This document shows, in pieces, positions 1 through 13,288 of a stretch of DNA of 64,000 bases. The notes beneath the pieces are model-generated. The model was given only the letters and a program-made list of their open reading frames with translations. It was not told the origin of the DNA and did not search any database. The stretch is taken from positions 17,843,269 through 17,907,268 of the forward strand of contig CM040440.1 in assembly GCA_022749755.1 (NCBI GenBank), read 5' to 3'. Source of the stretch: Azadirachta indica (taxonomy: Eukaryota; Streptophyta; Magnoliopsida; Sapindales; Meliaceae). The number at the start of each line of letters is the position of its first letter. Within the stretch, counting starts at the first letter, position 1. The position numbers were made by a program, and so were the translations under genes.

Positions 1-1447
1 TTTATAAGATCAATTTACCGAGGGCTGGCCATCTCCATTGTCAGGGAATGATTCCAGTGCACAAAATGATTGGAAAGGGGCATGGTGGCACAGCAGCTTC
101 AATGTTCACTCAGGTAGTTACCTATCTTTAGGGTCTGATGTCTAAATTCTACTTTTCATGCAGTTCTTATGATTGGATAAACAGGCCAACTATTGCCTAC
201 AGCAAATATGGTCCTTAAGCTATTAGTAGAATTGATAAAACCCATGCTGCCTATACAAGAATTATTTTCTTTACTAGTAGAGCAACTATAGTTTTAGATT
301 TAATCCACATGGTTTATTGCTCTTAGGTTGGGCAAAGGTGCAAGTATTTGCTGCAGGTTGACAAGCTAGTGACTTCATTTAGTAAAATAATGAAATTACT
401 TGAATCTTTTTGATCCTTCATCATGGGAGGTTGATTGTTGACACTTGGGGAAAGCACACTTGAGCTTTCATCTTATGATCGCAAGTTTGTATTCAAGTAG
501 TTTAACCTTAAGCTCGTATCAGATTGTGATTTATGTTGCATCATATTCTCTTTGTCACATCTTGGTATTTTATTTAGTTTTCCTTCCTTCTTCTTGACAA
601 GATATTTGCTCCTCCAGGTTTCGTGGAGGAAGACAGTCCATATGCATCAGGTGGTCAAAAGGGCACATACTATTTTGAGTTCTCCAGGCCTTTGAGAACT
701 ATGGATCGTATCCAGCAGGTTAGATACTCATCTGTTGAGTCCAGATTTCAAGCAACCTAGTTTATATGAAAGAAACTATAAGCCTAACTTGGTTACTTAT
801 CTAAATTTTATGTATGTAAAAGTAGATTATGAATTTTAACTCTTATCAGAAATGCTATCCACATAGCCTCATTCTTGTTTGCAATTAGTTGTTCCTACAT
901 TCTACTTTGAACTGAATCATGTGATAAAAAATTTGTGCTTCCTGAATATGGACTTTTTGTCCTCTCATACAAGTTTCTAGCTCCATTTGTCAGGAGTAAT
1001 TTCCTGAGACAGAAACAACACTTTGTATTGCCAAGCAAATATATCATGAAGTTACATTATGTGATCATGTGCTGTACTATAAATAAGTTTGCAGTTAAGA
1101 AATTACCTAGCGATGATTTTGTCCAAATGATTCTTTTCTCTGTTATCGGGTAGGATGTGCAGTTTAAAATCGGCGAATCAAGCAAGATGTCAGTTGCATT
1201 CTGGTATCCAGCTGATGGTAATCCATGGCATGGCTCCGGACACTACTCCATTAACTGTCATTGGGTACCTTTGGATATTTCTTTGGACAGTTCAATGTTA
1301 ACTAAGTCGTCCCCAGGCAGGTCAGGGAGTACAGCTAGTGTCTTTGCCCTTCTGCTATCAGCAATCTCATTATGTGTCTCTGTTTTCGTGGGGTATCGTA
1401 TTTTGAAACCCAAGAGTGTTCCCTTCACACCTATGGAAAACCTTTAG
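1..1447 (+). CDS. 3' end of a membrane-anchored protein with a putative EB_dh-type haem-binding domain (5' truncated by window)
   Basis: Three exons join in phase: 1-113 (frame from base 3), 602-718 and 1154-1447, ending in TAG. The visible part has an HCQGM motif and a GGHGG-like stretch near the left edge. Further on come a beta-rich segment (YYFEFSRPLRT) and a block rich in Trp, His and Gly (FWYPADGNPWHGSGHYS). After a Ser-rich linker there is one hydrophobic C-terminal segment (about 20 residues, VFALLLSAISLCVSVFVGY) and a short basic tail. This layout fits the plant proteins annotated as ethylbenzene-dehydrogenase/cytochrome c-552-like haem-binding, anchored by a C-terminal membrane helix. 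The family name is my recognition from pattern; the exon joins are read directly. The acceptor of the second exon is AG at 600-601; the tempting AG at 616-617 breaks the frame. No function is demonstrated for plant members as far as I know. Confidence 0.6.
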
Positions 1448-2080
1448 GATGTTATTGTTAGTCGTATGGGTTTGAGAATTGAGAGAGTTGTACTATAATT
1501 TTGGATGTGTACTACTTCACAGGATTGTACTTCTATTACTTCCACGTCATTCCATTATTTTTTAAAAGTTCTTGTTAAATTTATTGTAACTTTTTTAGTG
1601 GGTTTGATCACTTTTTGAAGTTAGTTGATGCGGCCAGCGGTATTTCATTTGTTTTGAGACTTTGGTCCCCATGTCTAATAAACTAACTTTTGTTCCTGTG
1701 ATTGTGAAGAAGCAGTGGAGCCAATGAAGCAAGCCTTGTGGCAGGTTGCAACCCCCTCTTCTCGTAGGAACACGTGGAAATAATTCTAAAACTGAACGTT
1801 ATGCTAAATGCTCCATGTTGATGTATTGGTTTTGGTGTTAATGTTTGCTTCTATTTTTTTATTTGAAGAGATATTGGTGTACTGCTCCAAAATAATCAGT
1901 ATACCAAGGAGATAATATGCCACTGTCTGGTTGTGCGTGCTCCAACATTGTATAAAGGACCCATAATTTATTAATCAGCGTGTAATTATTTTTAACGTAA
2001 TGGGAGACACTTGCATAAAATCACTGGGGTGATGGATTTCTCGTGACACCCAACAACAAACCCTGACTACCGTTGAGAAT

Positions 2081-2100
2081 GGGCCGGGCCGGGCCGGGCC
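2081..2100. repeat. Four tandem GGGCC pentamers in the POP1 upstream region
   Basis: GGGCC is repeated four times without interruption in an otherwise AT-rich stretch. GGCCC-type elements (site II-like) are common upstream of plant translation and ribosome-biogenesis genes, so a promoter role for POP1 is plausible but inferred. Confidence 0.6.
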
Positions 2101-2311
2101 GATTCGCAATTTGTTAATTTCTTGGGCTACTTTGCATGGGATTTATCGAGTTTTGACTTCTATCTTGGATTTTGTAGATTTGGACCATTGGCCTAATGAA
2201 ATCTCTATTATACCCTTAAAATGAACTTTCAGGTTACAAATCGTCGGGAAATTACGAATTAACGTGATGTTGTGCGGTTTACGCGGCCCCTTTAATTTCT
2301 TTTTCCTTCTA

Positions 2312-2319
2312 AAACCCTA
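2312..2319 (+). promoter_or_regulatory. telo-box AAACCCTA upstream of POP1
   Basis: An exact AAACCCTA lies about 350 bp before the POP1 start codon. Telo-boxes are enriched near transcription starts of plant ribosome-biogenesis and growth-related genes, which suits POP1. Confidence 0.5.
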
Positions 2320-2666
2320 GTTCACTAAACCTCTCGGTACCACAAACCGGGCAAGCTCTCGGAGAGAAAATTTTGCTACTCCTTTATCATATATCAGCCA
2401 TAAGGTGATTCAAACTCTTCCTAAAAATCTCCGCTGTTCATAGCTATCAATTTATAAGATCAAAAAAATAAAAAAGAAAAGCAGCCGAAGGATTGTACTA
2501 TTAAAGCCGGTACATCATTGTACTTTTGTTATAGTTTTTCGGTTAATAATAAATTGGATTGGTCGCCCAATGAGTCTAGAGGCTCTTACTCTGACGCTTT
2601 AACAGGATTTTGGAGACCTCATTGACAAATAAGAGCTTCTGTATAATTGAGAAATTAATTGCTGGA

Positions 2667-5600
2667 ATGGCTTCCGATGGAAGCAAACGGAATCAAGGTT
2701 CATTAGCTCCGCCCCGAAAAATCAATGTGCAGAAATTTGCAGAGGCTCGAGCTTCTGAGCTGGAGAGTCTTCACTCAATTGTATCAGATCGTTTGAGCAA
2801 TAATTTTAGGTCTCGTAGAAACAAGAGAAGGAGAACCACTGCCTACGACGATCAAGTCGCCAAGAAGAAATCAAAAAAGAGGCGTAAATTAGGAGTAATT
2901 GACAGAACCAATGCTTTGGATTTTGGGAACGATGAGAAGAAGGTTCCACGGCGCATTCGTAGGCGCATAGAGCTTAAAAAGAATCCTGAAAGTGGGTTCT
3001 CTGTTTCTGGGGATGGTACCAAGCGTTTAAGAACTCATGTTTGGCATGCCAAGCGGTTTACAATGAAAAAGTTGTGGGGTTTTCACCTTCCTCTTGGTTT
3101 GCAGGGCAGGTAATAGGCTGTTGCTAAATTTTGAAGAAATAGATTTCCACAAACAGTTTTATCCGCAATACTAATGCAACTTTTATTTGTAAATTTTAAT
3201 TAGCTAGGTGACTTGATTCTCTTGAGAGAAATTTGTTTAGAATTGTTTTATTTCTTGTTTGTATGCAAGGAAGAAGTAATGTGTTCAAGTCCACCTCTCA
3301 TTCATTGAAAATTTTGTGTTTGTGCCCTGCAGGGGAAGGGGCTCTAGGGCTTTGCTGAAGTGGGTCAAACAAGGAGTTGTAGTACATGATGCGAGCTATT
3401 TCATTCCTCTCCAACTGGAGGGTCCAGAGGCAGGCATTTCCTTTTTTCCTTAACTTGTAAACTTTTGATTATAAAAAATTATTCCATTGGGCACTTTTAA
3501 TATATGATGTCATTGTTTGAGTGAGTAATTGTTTCTTTCATTGATTGCAACAAATGACTATGTCAGGTTTTATGAGCCCTATAAGATTAATAGTCTAAAT
3601 TTGTGTAGATGTTCTATGCTTTCCAGAATTCATTACTGTCTGTACTACAGATGGTACTGGTGCCTTCCCCATCATCTGAATCTGGAGATAGTTTCCATTC
3701 TCTTCTATCTGGTGTTATTTATGGAAGTGCTATGGTAGGTCGACTTCTAGCACCCTTTATGTCAATAATTAGAATGAATTTGGATATCTGATATATGTTT
3801 TTAATTTATTTGATATTTTTCCAGCTTCATAATGTCCGAGCTCCTCTTTCTCAGCCTATAGCTCCAGTGACCTATATGTGGAATCCTTCTGATAAGCAGG
3901 ATAAGGAAGATGATAGCAATTGCAATAATGTTGACAGAACTAATGGATCACATGGAACTGAGTGCCATTCACATTTTCGCCAGCTTTGGTTGTGGATACA
4001 TGCCTCAGCTTTTGTTGACGGGTATGATGCCCTAAAATTGGCTTGTCAGAAGCAGGTAAAGAATTTCTAACTGGTTCTCATAGTAGTATTTGTATACCAA
4101 ATCAATACATAAATTCTACTTTAACAGGCTTGAACAACCTACCTGAAATTTGAATTTACTTGGGTAGCGTTTGTCCAATATAATTTTGAGTTGCCTGTTG
4201 ACTTAAAATAATCTTATTTAATCTACAGTAAGAATTAGTACAGTACATTTTCAGGAAATATATGATTTACTCTTGATGAGTTTAATTCTAAGTTTGATGT
4301 CTTTTGTCTTCTAGATGAATGAGACCAACACCTTGATTAATTGTTTATCACTTGAGGGTCAACTTGCAAAAGTGGAAATCATTGGATCAAAGGCAGTTCA
4401 ACTTCTTCAAAAGACATTGCAATCTGTTAATGGGTGAGTTATCATTATGCAGAATTTGATCATTTTTAGCCAAGTTAAAATTTTAAAGATTGACTCACTT
4501 TTGTTAATTGGCTCTGCAGTATTTCAAAGTATTGGCAATTGAAGAATTGTTTGACATTGGAGGCTCAAGACGATTCTCAAAACAAAATGTTCAATATACT
4601 TGAGAATGAAGAACAAATTTCTTCTTGTGCAATTTTGTCTCTGGCAGTCAAGGATCCTCGTTTATTACCTGATCAAAGGACTGCAGATGTTCCTATCACA
4701 GCTTCTACGTTGACACTCAACATTGAACTAGAAGATGAAGCCAAAAAACATATTGATTTACCAGGAATTTCAGACAAGAGTAAAGAGTTGTTCACTTTTT
4801 CATGGTCCAAATTTGCAAATAGTAGCATGGTCAATGACAAAAGTTTGTGGGACGTTAGCAGTGGAATAAGTCCTCCTATGAAAGAAAATGCTCTTTGCAT
4901 GGAAAGACATCACATGCATCTGGATTTGCTTTGCCTTGATCATCCGAAACCAGGGAAATGGAAGACTGTAAACGAGGTGCAGTGTTCGAGATCTTGCCCT
5001 ATTCTGCTTCTGAAGAATAATAATAATAAAGGCTCACCTATAGGGTAATTTATTTTTCCTTGTTAATTTTTCTATTTTGAATATCATATATATTCATATA
5101 AAAATAATTTCATATTTTCATTGTGCTAAAGTTCACTTAATTCCTCTATGACTTATATTTTTTTCCTTGAGTTAATCAAATCTAAAATTTGCATCTCAGA
5201 TGGTCCATTATACTCCCCATAAGTTGGTCCAGAGTCTTCTGGATATCTTTTGTCTCCAAGGGGGCTCGTGCTATAGGTCTGAGGGAGAAACACTGGATTG
5301 CATGTGATGTAAGTATGTGCATCTTAAAACGATTGTTTTTAACAATTGGTTATCAAACATTGCATGTTAATAATCTCCCTTTGCAGATTGGATTGCCATA
5401 TTTTCCTTCAGATTTTCCTGATTGTAATGCATACTCATCCTTTATGGCAACTGAAGCTGTTACTGCCAACCAAAAAGCAGAATTGTGTCCTGCTGGTATA
5501 AGACCTTTAAGAGTTGCGATTCCACCCGCATGGGATATCGTTCGTGTTTCTTTGGACAAGGAAACAACTGGAGTGCGAGATACTAAAATTTCAAGTCAGA

Positions 5601-6822
5601 ACAATGTGGTTGATGACAATTGTTTGTCAGCTACACAATGTGGAAGAAGTGATATGGCATTATTGGCCTTTCAAGGTGATTCATTTGACAGAATTGTGGC
5701 AAGGACATCTAGTGTGCTGGCTTGTTTCATTAAGGAAATCCATGGGGACCATTTGCTTCTATTTCCTCACTTTGAGAATCATAAGACAAGTTTTGTGAAG
5801 TTAATGAAAAATCAAATCAAGCTTGGGGACAGCCAAAATGTGATTACCCAAATTAATTATGATCATAAATTATGTTTCCTTAGAGTTCTTCTCCATGCTT
5901 ACAAGGAGGGTGTTTTTGAAGAGGGAGCTGTTGTATGTGCACCCGGTGTTACTGATATATTATTGTGGACTTCAAGGTACTTATTTTCAAAAATATCTTT
6001 CTCTTGTATGCAAGTCTTTCTGTAATTTGAAAGGTCTGCGAACTTGATTTCTTTGAACTTTTAATAATGTAGTTAGTGAATTTGATGAATATGTGCAAGA
6101 TTTTAGTAGTTTGATGGTTGAAAGTAACTCAGTTTGGGAATTAGTTGATCCCTGTATGCTTGGAGCATTATTTCACTTGGAGGAAAAAGGACTTCATTTT
6201 CCACTGGACTACTGTCTTTTGTTTTTTTGGAACTTATCTCCATTTAAAACAGATTTCACATTCATGTAAAGAAGATATCGTGCTTTTTTTATCCCAATGC
6301 CTCACTTATTTATGTGTTGCAGTTCTGGAAGCAATGAGATTGGACTACAAATGCCTCAGTCTTCAGTGAGTTCACATTTCAAAGAACTATCTTCTGGTAG
6401 ACAGGAACTCCAGATATCAGAGGATCCTGCTGGCAGGGAATCTTGTCGGTGGCCAGTTGGTTTTGTCACAACTGGATGTGTTCGGGGAAGGTTAGCGTAC
6501 ACCAGTTTGTTTCTTTTTGCACTCCCGAACTTCTTTTTTTTTTTTAAAAGAAAAAAATCAAATTTACCTAATATTTTACTTTGCTTATAAAACCATAGAA
6601 TATGAGTTTTAACCTATTTGCAGCAAGAAACCAGTGGCAGAGGCATTCTGTGAGGCAGTTTTGCTAGCTCGTCTTAGGGAGGGGCAGTGGAACAAGATGC
6701 CAGTGAAGCGTAGGAGGAAAGAGATATTTGTCCTTGTTAGAAACATGAGATCTCCAGCGTACAGACTTGCACTGGCCACAATTGTCCTAGAACAACAAGA
6801 AGATGATGTGAATTTCATGTGA
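2667..6822 (+). CDS. POP1: Ribonuclease P/MRP protein subunit POP1
   Basis: Ten exons join in phase into an 862-residue protein: 2667-3109, 3333-3429, 3627-3734, 3825-4055, 4315-4433, 4520-5044, 5200-5308, 5387-5976, 6323-6490 and 6624-6822. POP1 is the large scaffold protein of RNase P and RNase MRP, which process tRNA 5' ends and pre-rRNA in the nucleus and nucleolus. The N-terminus carries strongly basic clusters (RRNKRRR, KKKSKKRRK) and the family signature RTHVWHAKRF at about residues 122-131. Exons 8 to 10 carry the C-terminal POPLD-type region (QIGLPYFPSDFPD, RWPVGFVTTG) and a C-terminal core ending EDDVNFM. I chose ATG 2667 (MASDGSKR) because the open frame upstream of it contains no ATG. 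Intron 2 (3430-3626) begins GC rather than GT: that is the only join I find that keeps the GPE-NSLLSVL reading frame. The third intron-like gap and the rest are ordinary GT-AG. The assignment is secure; the exact start is slightly less so. Confidence 0.93.
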
Positions 6823-6954
6823 AATGCTTCCCTCTCTGTGTTTTTGCGTATGCCTGATGCGCGTAGTGAGAAAGTAGAGTTACTTTTCTGAGATTTCTTT
6901 GTAGCAATGTATTGCGGAATTAGTTTGCTAGTTTCTTAAACCAAACGCTGGCGC

Positions 6955-7001
<47 letters not shown>

Positions 7002-7877
7002 TGTCTTGGATACTGATGGCTAATATCTTGAATTTTGAGTATAATACAACAATAATTAAATCTAAAGGCTTAGGCGCTCTTGTCCTTGTCCTTGTTTCTT
7101 TGATCATTCTAATTATTTACTTATTTGATCTCCTTTCCTATTTAAACATAGCAAAATGATTTTGCATAATGTTCGCGGTTTGATTTACGAAACAAAATAT
7201 ATAATAAAACTTTCAAATTTTTTATCCCATTTTTTTTTTTATACAATTGGAATATAATCTGACATAAAATTAGTAATAATTTTTTAATTATTAAAAAAAG
7301 TTGAAAATTCTTGCATTTAGATTGTAAATCCTTTGATATTTTTTTTCTCAAAAGAAAGGAAAATGTCTATCTAGTATCTAGTGTCGGCCATAGGTGTGGC
7401 ATTGGGCATCTTGTTGGAAGAGCCCAGCCCAAATTACAAAACGCAAGAATTGTAAAAAGTTGCACTGTGCTTTCTCTACGAGGCAGAGAGGATGATCGAA
7501 TCCAATGATAAGCATCAGAAAACCATAAACGTTAATTTTTGTGTTGTCTCAAAAAGAGAGATTCACGACGCCGAAGGAAATAGGTTCTTACATTAACTAC
7601 TTTCCAAACTGGCTATTTTCCTCAATTTTCCCGCTATACTCTGTTTTCCATTTTTGGGGTTTTATTAAATTGTTGTTTTCGTCTTCCTGTCCTGTTTGGT
7701 TTGCATGGGATTATTTTGAATTTACATTCGGAATAAAAGATGGAGAGAAAAATTTATTTGTTGTTTTATTTTATTGTTTATGCATAGTTCTGTTATTTAT
7801 TGCCCTTATTTATTATAACCTTCAATTTTTGTTTAGATAGAGTGAATTCGTAGCACTTAAATTGAAGCTCGCATTTG
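6823..7877. other. Intergenic between POP1 and CYP21-4
   Basis: Holds the POP1 3' UTR with its AG microsatellite, then AT-rich spacer, then the CYP21-4 leader from about 7450. The leader may contain an intron (acceptor-like TAG near 7852), but I cannot settle it. No coding sequence supported. Confidence 0.5.
6959..6996. repeat. (AG)19 microsatellite
   Basis: Perfect AG dinucleotide run in the presumed 3' UTR of POP1, followed by a short imperfect GA tail. Likely length-polymorphic. Confidence 0.95.
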
Positions 7878-10431
7878 ATGGGGAGGATTAAGCCTCAGGC
7901 TCTGTTACAGCAAAGTAAAAAGAAGAAAGGACCCAATCGAATAAGTGTCACTAGTATCGTTTTATTCACTTTGATTGTTGTCTTGGCTTTGTTTTTTCTC
8001 TTCTCTACATACAAAACCTGGTCCCAAAGGTTTGTGAATTTTTGTAATATGAAATCTATTCTTTTATTTTATTTAGTTCAGTGCTCCCTTTTTTGGGTCA
8101 AATAAATGATAAATATTTTAAGCTTATATGGTGTAAGTGATTAATAGTTGTTTAACTGTGTGTAGGTCGAACGTTCCAGTAGAAAATCATGAATACGTTG
8201 TTGAGGACCAACTTGTGGTACAGTCCTGTAGAATGTTACAGTTTTCAAGATTATTATCATATTTATATATGTGCTTTCTATATTCATTGCATCTCCTCTG
8301 CAGACATTCTAAGCTATGTTACTGTGTTAACGTATTATTACTGCTCTTCAGTGTCTTGAACATTTTTTTTATCCTCTGAAAAAAATTTCTCTTATTGCTG
8401 TTCTCTGTTTTGCAGGATGAGAATTTGTTGGTGGATTCAAAGAAATCTGATCTCCCTGGATATGCGGTACATTTTTCATATGCTGAACTGCAGTATCTTA
8501 GTTGTCCTCTTCTGCTTATTAAACCGTCTTTTCAATTGCAGCCATGCATATTTGATATGATTAGTGGCCATGAAACAGCGCTAATTTAACTTATCTGTCA
8601 AGTTTACAACAATTACTACTGATTTTTTGTTTTAACTATTGGGACTTGTGGGAGGCTGTCTAATTCGGGCATGTGTGCTGCACTCTAGAAATGTTATTTG
8701 AGATTATTGCTTCTCAATCAAGATTTCTTATATTATTGTTTTATTGTTCCTTTCATAATTAGATAATAGACACCCATAAGGGCTCTATAACAGTGGAACT
8801 TTTCAAGGATAGTTCACCTGGAATAGTTGACGAATTCATTGACCTATGGTGAGTATTGAAACATTTATTTATTTTGTCCTGTTGTTTGGTATAATACTTA
8901 CATTATATCTGTTGTCATTTTATGATTCGTGAATAGTGTTTGTTTGATGTTTTCCTATATGATTGTTCTGCATAGTACCATTGTACTTTCAAGCTCTTAA
9001 TAGGTCAGTCAGTTAAAGTGAGCATATTTACCAATGGCATTGTGCATTGAAGTATAAACTCGAACTCGATGTGTGAATATATGAGGTGCTGTTTGTATCA
9101 GTTTGGTATAATTCAAACAGGTATTACATAATGAAGAACTGTCATTGTTTACAGGAGTCAGAATTTTTGTTTTTTATAGTGATTTCATAATGTAGGTTGG
9201 TTAATAAGCAAAAGATTGAAAATTGAAAAATAGAATCCATTTGTTAAATGATTAAGATTCACTGCTTGTGGATTTTCTGATGTTCCATGAAATGTAGCTT
9301 GTTTCAATAGAGTGGTAAATGCTTAGTAGTGAAATCTGATACAATTAGTTACATACTTGCTGTTAGTTATTAAATCAGCGAGCTTTAAGTCTGTATACAT
9401 GTGAACAGGTGGCCAACTTAATTGCCATTCTGTTTGCTTAAGCTTGCCGCACTCTGTGCACTCTATGGCATCATTTGCTAATATGTGCTCAGGCACAATA
9501 CATTCCCAACAATTATCCTTGATAGCTTATGAGTTGATTGCAGTCAAAAGGGGCGCTTCAAGGGCATGCTTTTTCGTCATATAATAAAGCACTACATGAT
9601 TCAGGCTGGGGATATTGATAAGTTGTGGAGTATTGAAGATTGGACCACAAAAGGAAAACATTACAGTCAACTGGATGCAAGGTTGCCAATTTGAATTGCT
9701 TTCTAGGTTTTTATTTTTTTGTTTTCCGTCCTCTCTTCCCCGTTGGTTAAATATTTTATCAATTGTGTTGTGGTGCATACTTAATTCAATATTGTGTGAT
9801 TAGTGATTTGTGAGTTTTCTGATGTTTGACAAGTTTGAAGCACGAGGCATTCATGCTTGGAACTTCTAAAGCAGAACATCACAACCAAGGATTTGGAGTT
9901 TTCATTACAACTGCACCAATGCCAGATCTAAATGAGAAGCTTATTATCTTTGGGCGGGTCATCCAGGGAGAGGATGTTGTTCAGGTGACACATAACTCAA
10001 GTCATTTCTGTTGAATTTTTTTTGTTCATAAACAAGCATTCAAGTTACTGAATTTTAATGACCAATCTTTTCAAGGAGCTTTGGTAGGACCATGTACTTG
10101 GGAAATAGACATGGATGCACAGCGAAACACACACCTTATTCTTGTATAAGACTAAACAATAAAATAAATACATAAATAAAAAGCTTGTACATATTGGGTC
10201 CACAAAAGTGCCTTAAGCAACTTTGTCATAGTTAATATTCTCAAATTATGCTCTCTATTGTTATGAGTTCATTTCAAGGTCTTCAATTCAACAACTGCAT
10301 TTAGAGTTGATGTTGATTGTGTCATCATGAATTGTGTTGTCCAGGAAATTGAAGAAGTTGATACAGATGAACATTATCAACCTAAATCTGGCATAGGGAT
10401 CACCAATGTGTCTCTAAAAGAGAAAATTTAG
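7878..10431 (+). CDS. CYP21-4: Membrane-anchored cyclophilin (peptidyl-prolyl isomerase) CYP21-4
   Basis: Seven exons join in phase: 7878-8029, 8166-8217, 8416-8466, 8763-8848, 9544-9681, 9834-9984 and 10345-10431, giving 238 residues. The N-terminus ([19 protein letters not shown]) is basic and is followed by a single membrane segment at about residues 26-46, as in Arabidopsis CYP21-4, reported as a Golgi protein. The cyclophilin-like fold follows, from [20 protein letters not shown] through [12 protein letters not shown]. In human cyclophilin A the active-site block reads F-H-R; here the same place reads F-R-H ([14 protein letters not shown]), so the catalytic arginine position holds histidine. 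That suggests weak or absent isomerase activity and a binding role, which is inference. The donor of exon 2 could lie 3 bases earlier (8214) without changing the frame. Confidence 0.92.
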
Positions 10432-11380
10432 AAGACATCTGCTCAGATCAAAAACTTTTATACATGTATTGATTCTTTCACTCCACAAAATTGTTCCTGC
10501 ATCATCAACCGAAATTGTAATAGGGAAGGGGTGCAGTTAAAACACTCACCATCTTGGAGCAGCGATTTATTGAATGGTTCAAGCTCCTACGGAATTGATC
10601 TTACACAACTTTGATTATTTTTTGTACTTAGTGGCAACAAATGCATATAAGTTCATCTTTTTTTTTGCTTTTGTTCATTTATATACTTTAAAGGCTTGAT
10701 TTATAATACACTGATTATGTGTTGTGTAACTGATTAGATGTAATCAAGGTTTGAGAATGAATTGGCAATTTTATTTTTATGACAGTTTGTGCTTGATTTA
10801 TGCATAGCAATCCGATATAGTCTTTGTCTGATTACACATGCAGACATGGTCCTAAAGCTGGTCCGTGGTCTGAAAATCTTTTTCCCCGAAATAGAGCCTC
10901 AATTGCTTGTATGTGTGGAACTGAAGTTGATAAGTTGCCCTGCTAGCAAGGATTTATAGTTCTTGGCCTTCAATTTTCTATTTGATGTCAGTGTTGATGC
11001 ACGTCGTTTAAAAATGGTGAAAAGGTTCCGAATGGCCACCACTGCAACGTAAGCTGTCCAGACGATTACTCTGGCCCGATATACTGTTGTTATTCCTATT
11101 ATAACCACTGAATTGTTTTGTAGCACTACATATTGTCACACGGGCCCCCATTGAATAATTAAACTTAATTCATCAAATTTACTATCTTATGGACGAATAT
11201 CCCATTAAGTTGAGGAGCTTATTAAAAGCATCACTTGTTTGCAGAGATAACTCTTGATGAAACAATTAAAAACACACAAATTTTGCCGAACAATAAACGA
11301 TCAAATGATGGAAATTGCTGAATTCATATTACACGAAAATAACATTAGATTGAATATTAGGGATTGGGATCACCTAAAAT
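10432..11380. other. Intergenic between convergent CYP21-4 and PPR genes
   Basis: Contains the two 3' UTRs, which face each other. No coding sequence or repeat that I can support. Confidence 0.5.
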
Positions 11381-13288
11381 CTATTGAGGGCAGACCTTGG
11401 CAAGTAAATCCTCAAGCTCATGGCTTATTTCAATATCATCATCCTCTAATCTCTGCTGCATTGCCGATGCCAATTTTCCAGCAGCTATGTAAGTCCTTAT
11501 CAACAAATTGTAGGCATTGGAATCAAGACAATTGAGGGACTTTAAGACCTTGCAGAAGTCCTCTGCACCATCAACATCTTTCTGTTCCTCAAACAACTTA
11601 AAAAATGCACTTACTGTTTCTTCTTTCGGGCACCAGCCATATTCCTTGCCTTCAGAGGCAGCTGCTTCCATTTCAGTCAAAGCCAAATCCAGCTGAACAG
11701 ACCTCAGGTAGTAAATCATGAAAGCTTCCCGAGCCTTTGAATAGCGGTCTTTAACCCTTTTCTTAGCATTATTAAAGGTTGATACAGCTTCCTCATACAT
11801 GTCCTGATTTAAATAAGCACGTATAGCAACATTTACTAACCTCCTATCATAGCTGGAGCAACTGGACTCCCACTCCTCAAAGCATTTTTTCAGTAAGTCG
11901 ATAGCATTTAAGTTAGCAAGAGCTTGAAGCATGACAAGATAACTCAAATTTGCTTGGGGAAAAGATGACTTCAGGATGTTCCATACACGATTGACTGCCT
12001 CCAGATTAGAAGTACTAGCATACAAACTAATCAGAAAATGATAAGCTTGACGATCACGAGGCTTCATCTCCTCCGCTTTCTTTAGTGCCAACTCAGCTTT
12101 CTGAAAAAGCTTAGCCTTGACATAAATTGATGCCAAGTTAGTATATGTTGACCAACTGCATTGATCATTACAATTTTCTTTCATTTCCTCAAAAATTCTC
12201 TCCACCCCGTCGATGTCATTTAAATTAGCATAGCTCTGCATCCAGACCGCATAAGTATAGCCGCATGGAGATATGTTCTTCTGTTTCATTTGGTTCACTA
12301 GCGAAGGCACCTTTTCCGGTTGGCCCAATTTCAAGTACAAAGTGATGAGATTGTTAAAAGGTAAAGAACGGGAGATAAAGTTCAACTGATCCATCTTCTC
12401 AAACAGAGCCAATGCCTTTTCTGTCATAAGTTCCTTACAATAGCAATTAAGAAGAGCTCCATAAGTTGAAAGAGTTTTTGCATATGGTGGGAGCTTGCTG
12501 AAGTAATTTTCAGCAGCAGCTATTCCTTTGGTTTTTGCAGTAAAGTCTAGACGTAGTGCAAAGTCAATAGTATTGAAGTTTATTTTCCGCTTCTCCATCC
12601 ACTCCATGATCTGCAACATAGTTGAAAAAACCAATAGAACAGAGTCATCAAGATGGAACATTATTTTTACAGTAAATGTTATAGAGCACAAAACATAAGC
12701 CAGCAACTAAATATGCCAAATGAGACTGAATTGCTTGATTATATCGGCTTTGAGCTTACACAGTAGCATCAGAGACCAATACACAATATTTTAGTAAATT
12801 TCCCTAAAAACTAAAATATAACATTCAATAGCAATCAATGGAATTCTGGTAACCAAACAATACACGCCCCAAAGATTAAATAAGCATTCCAACATTCAAA
12901 AAGAAAGTTTACTATCAATTTCAACAAAATAAAAGCCAAAAAAAAAAAATCAAACTTCAGAAAATAATTTCTAAACGAGAAAATAGAGGTATATTTATAG
13001 GAAGACCTCAAGTGCATGATCGAAGCGGCGATATGAGCGGAGCGCCCTGATGCAACGCTCGAGTTCATCTTTTCTCAACTGCTTTCCGTCCATAATGTAC
13101 TCATTTAAGGTCTGGGCCACGCTGCCACCGGTGGCTCCCAGAGCCGACAGCCTCTTGTACAGCCCACTTCCATTTCCCATCGTTTTCGGAGCTGCAGTCT
13201 CCGACACTGCTTTCGCTGAAGCGCTCCATAGCTGCCTCGCGAGAAATCTTCCGTACGCGATCAGACGGCTTTGATTGCGGTTCAACAT
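11381..13288 (-). CDS. P-class pentatricopeptide repeat protein, probably mitochondrial
   Basis: Two exons: 13007-13288 and 11381-12610, joined in phase 0 into 503 residues. The first exon gives a basic, Ser/Ala-rich N-terminus ([21 protein letters not shown]) typical of a mitochondrial presequence. The second exon is made of degenerate 35-residue helical repeats, for example [38 protein letters not shown] and [19 protein letters not shown]. There is no E, E+ or DYW tail. The pattern [22 protein letters not shown] followed by YFSKLP resembles the small Arabidopsis group around At1g02150, At1g02370 and At4g01990. P-class PPR proteins bind organelle transcripts and affect their stability, splicing or translation; the target cannot be read from the sequence. 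Its promoter lies in 13289-13510. Confidence 0.88.

Larger units (their letters stand above)
1448..2666. other. Intergenic: 3' UTR of the first gene and leader/promoter of POP1
   Basis: No convincing coding sequence. An AATAAA-like signal near 1676 probably serves the upstream gene. The POP1 promoter and leader occupy roughly 2080-2666; an intron in the leader is possible because AACAG at 2601-2605 looks like an acceptor. Confidence 0.6.
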
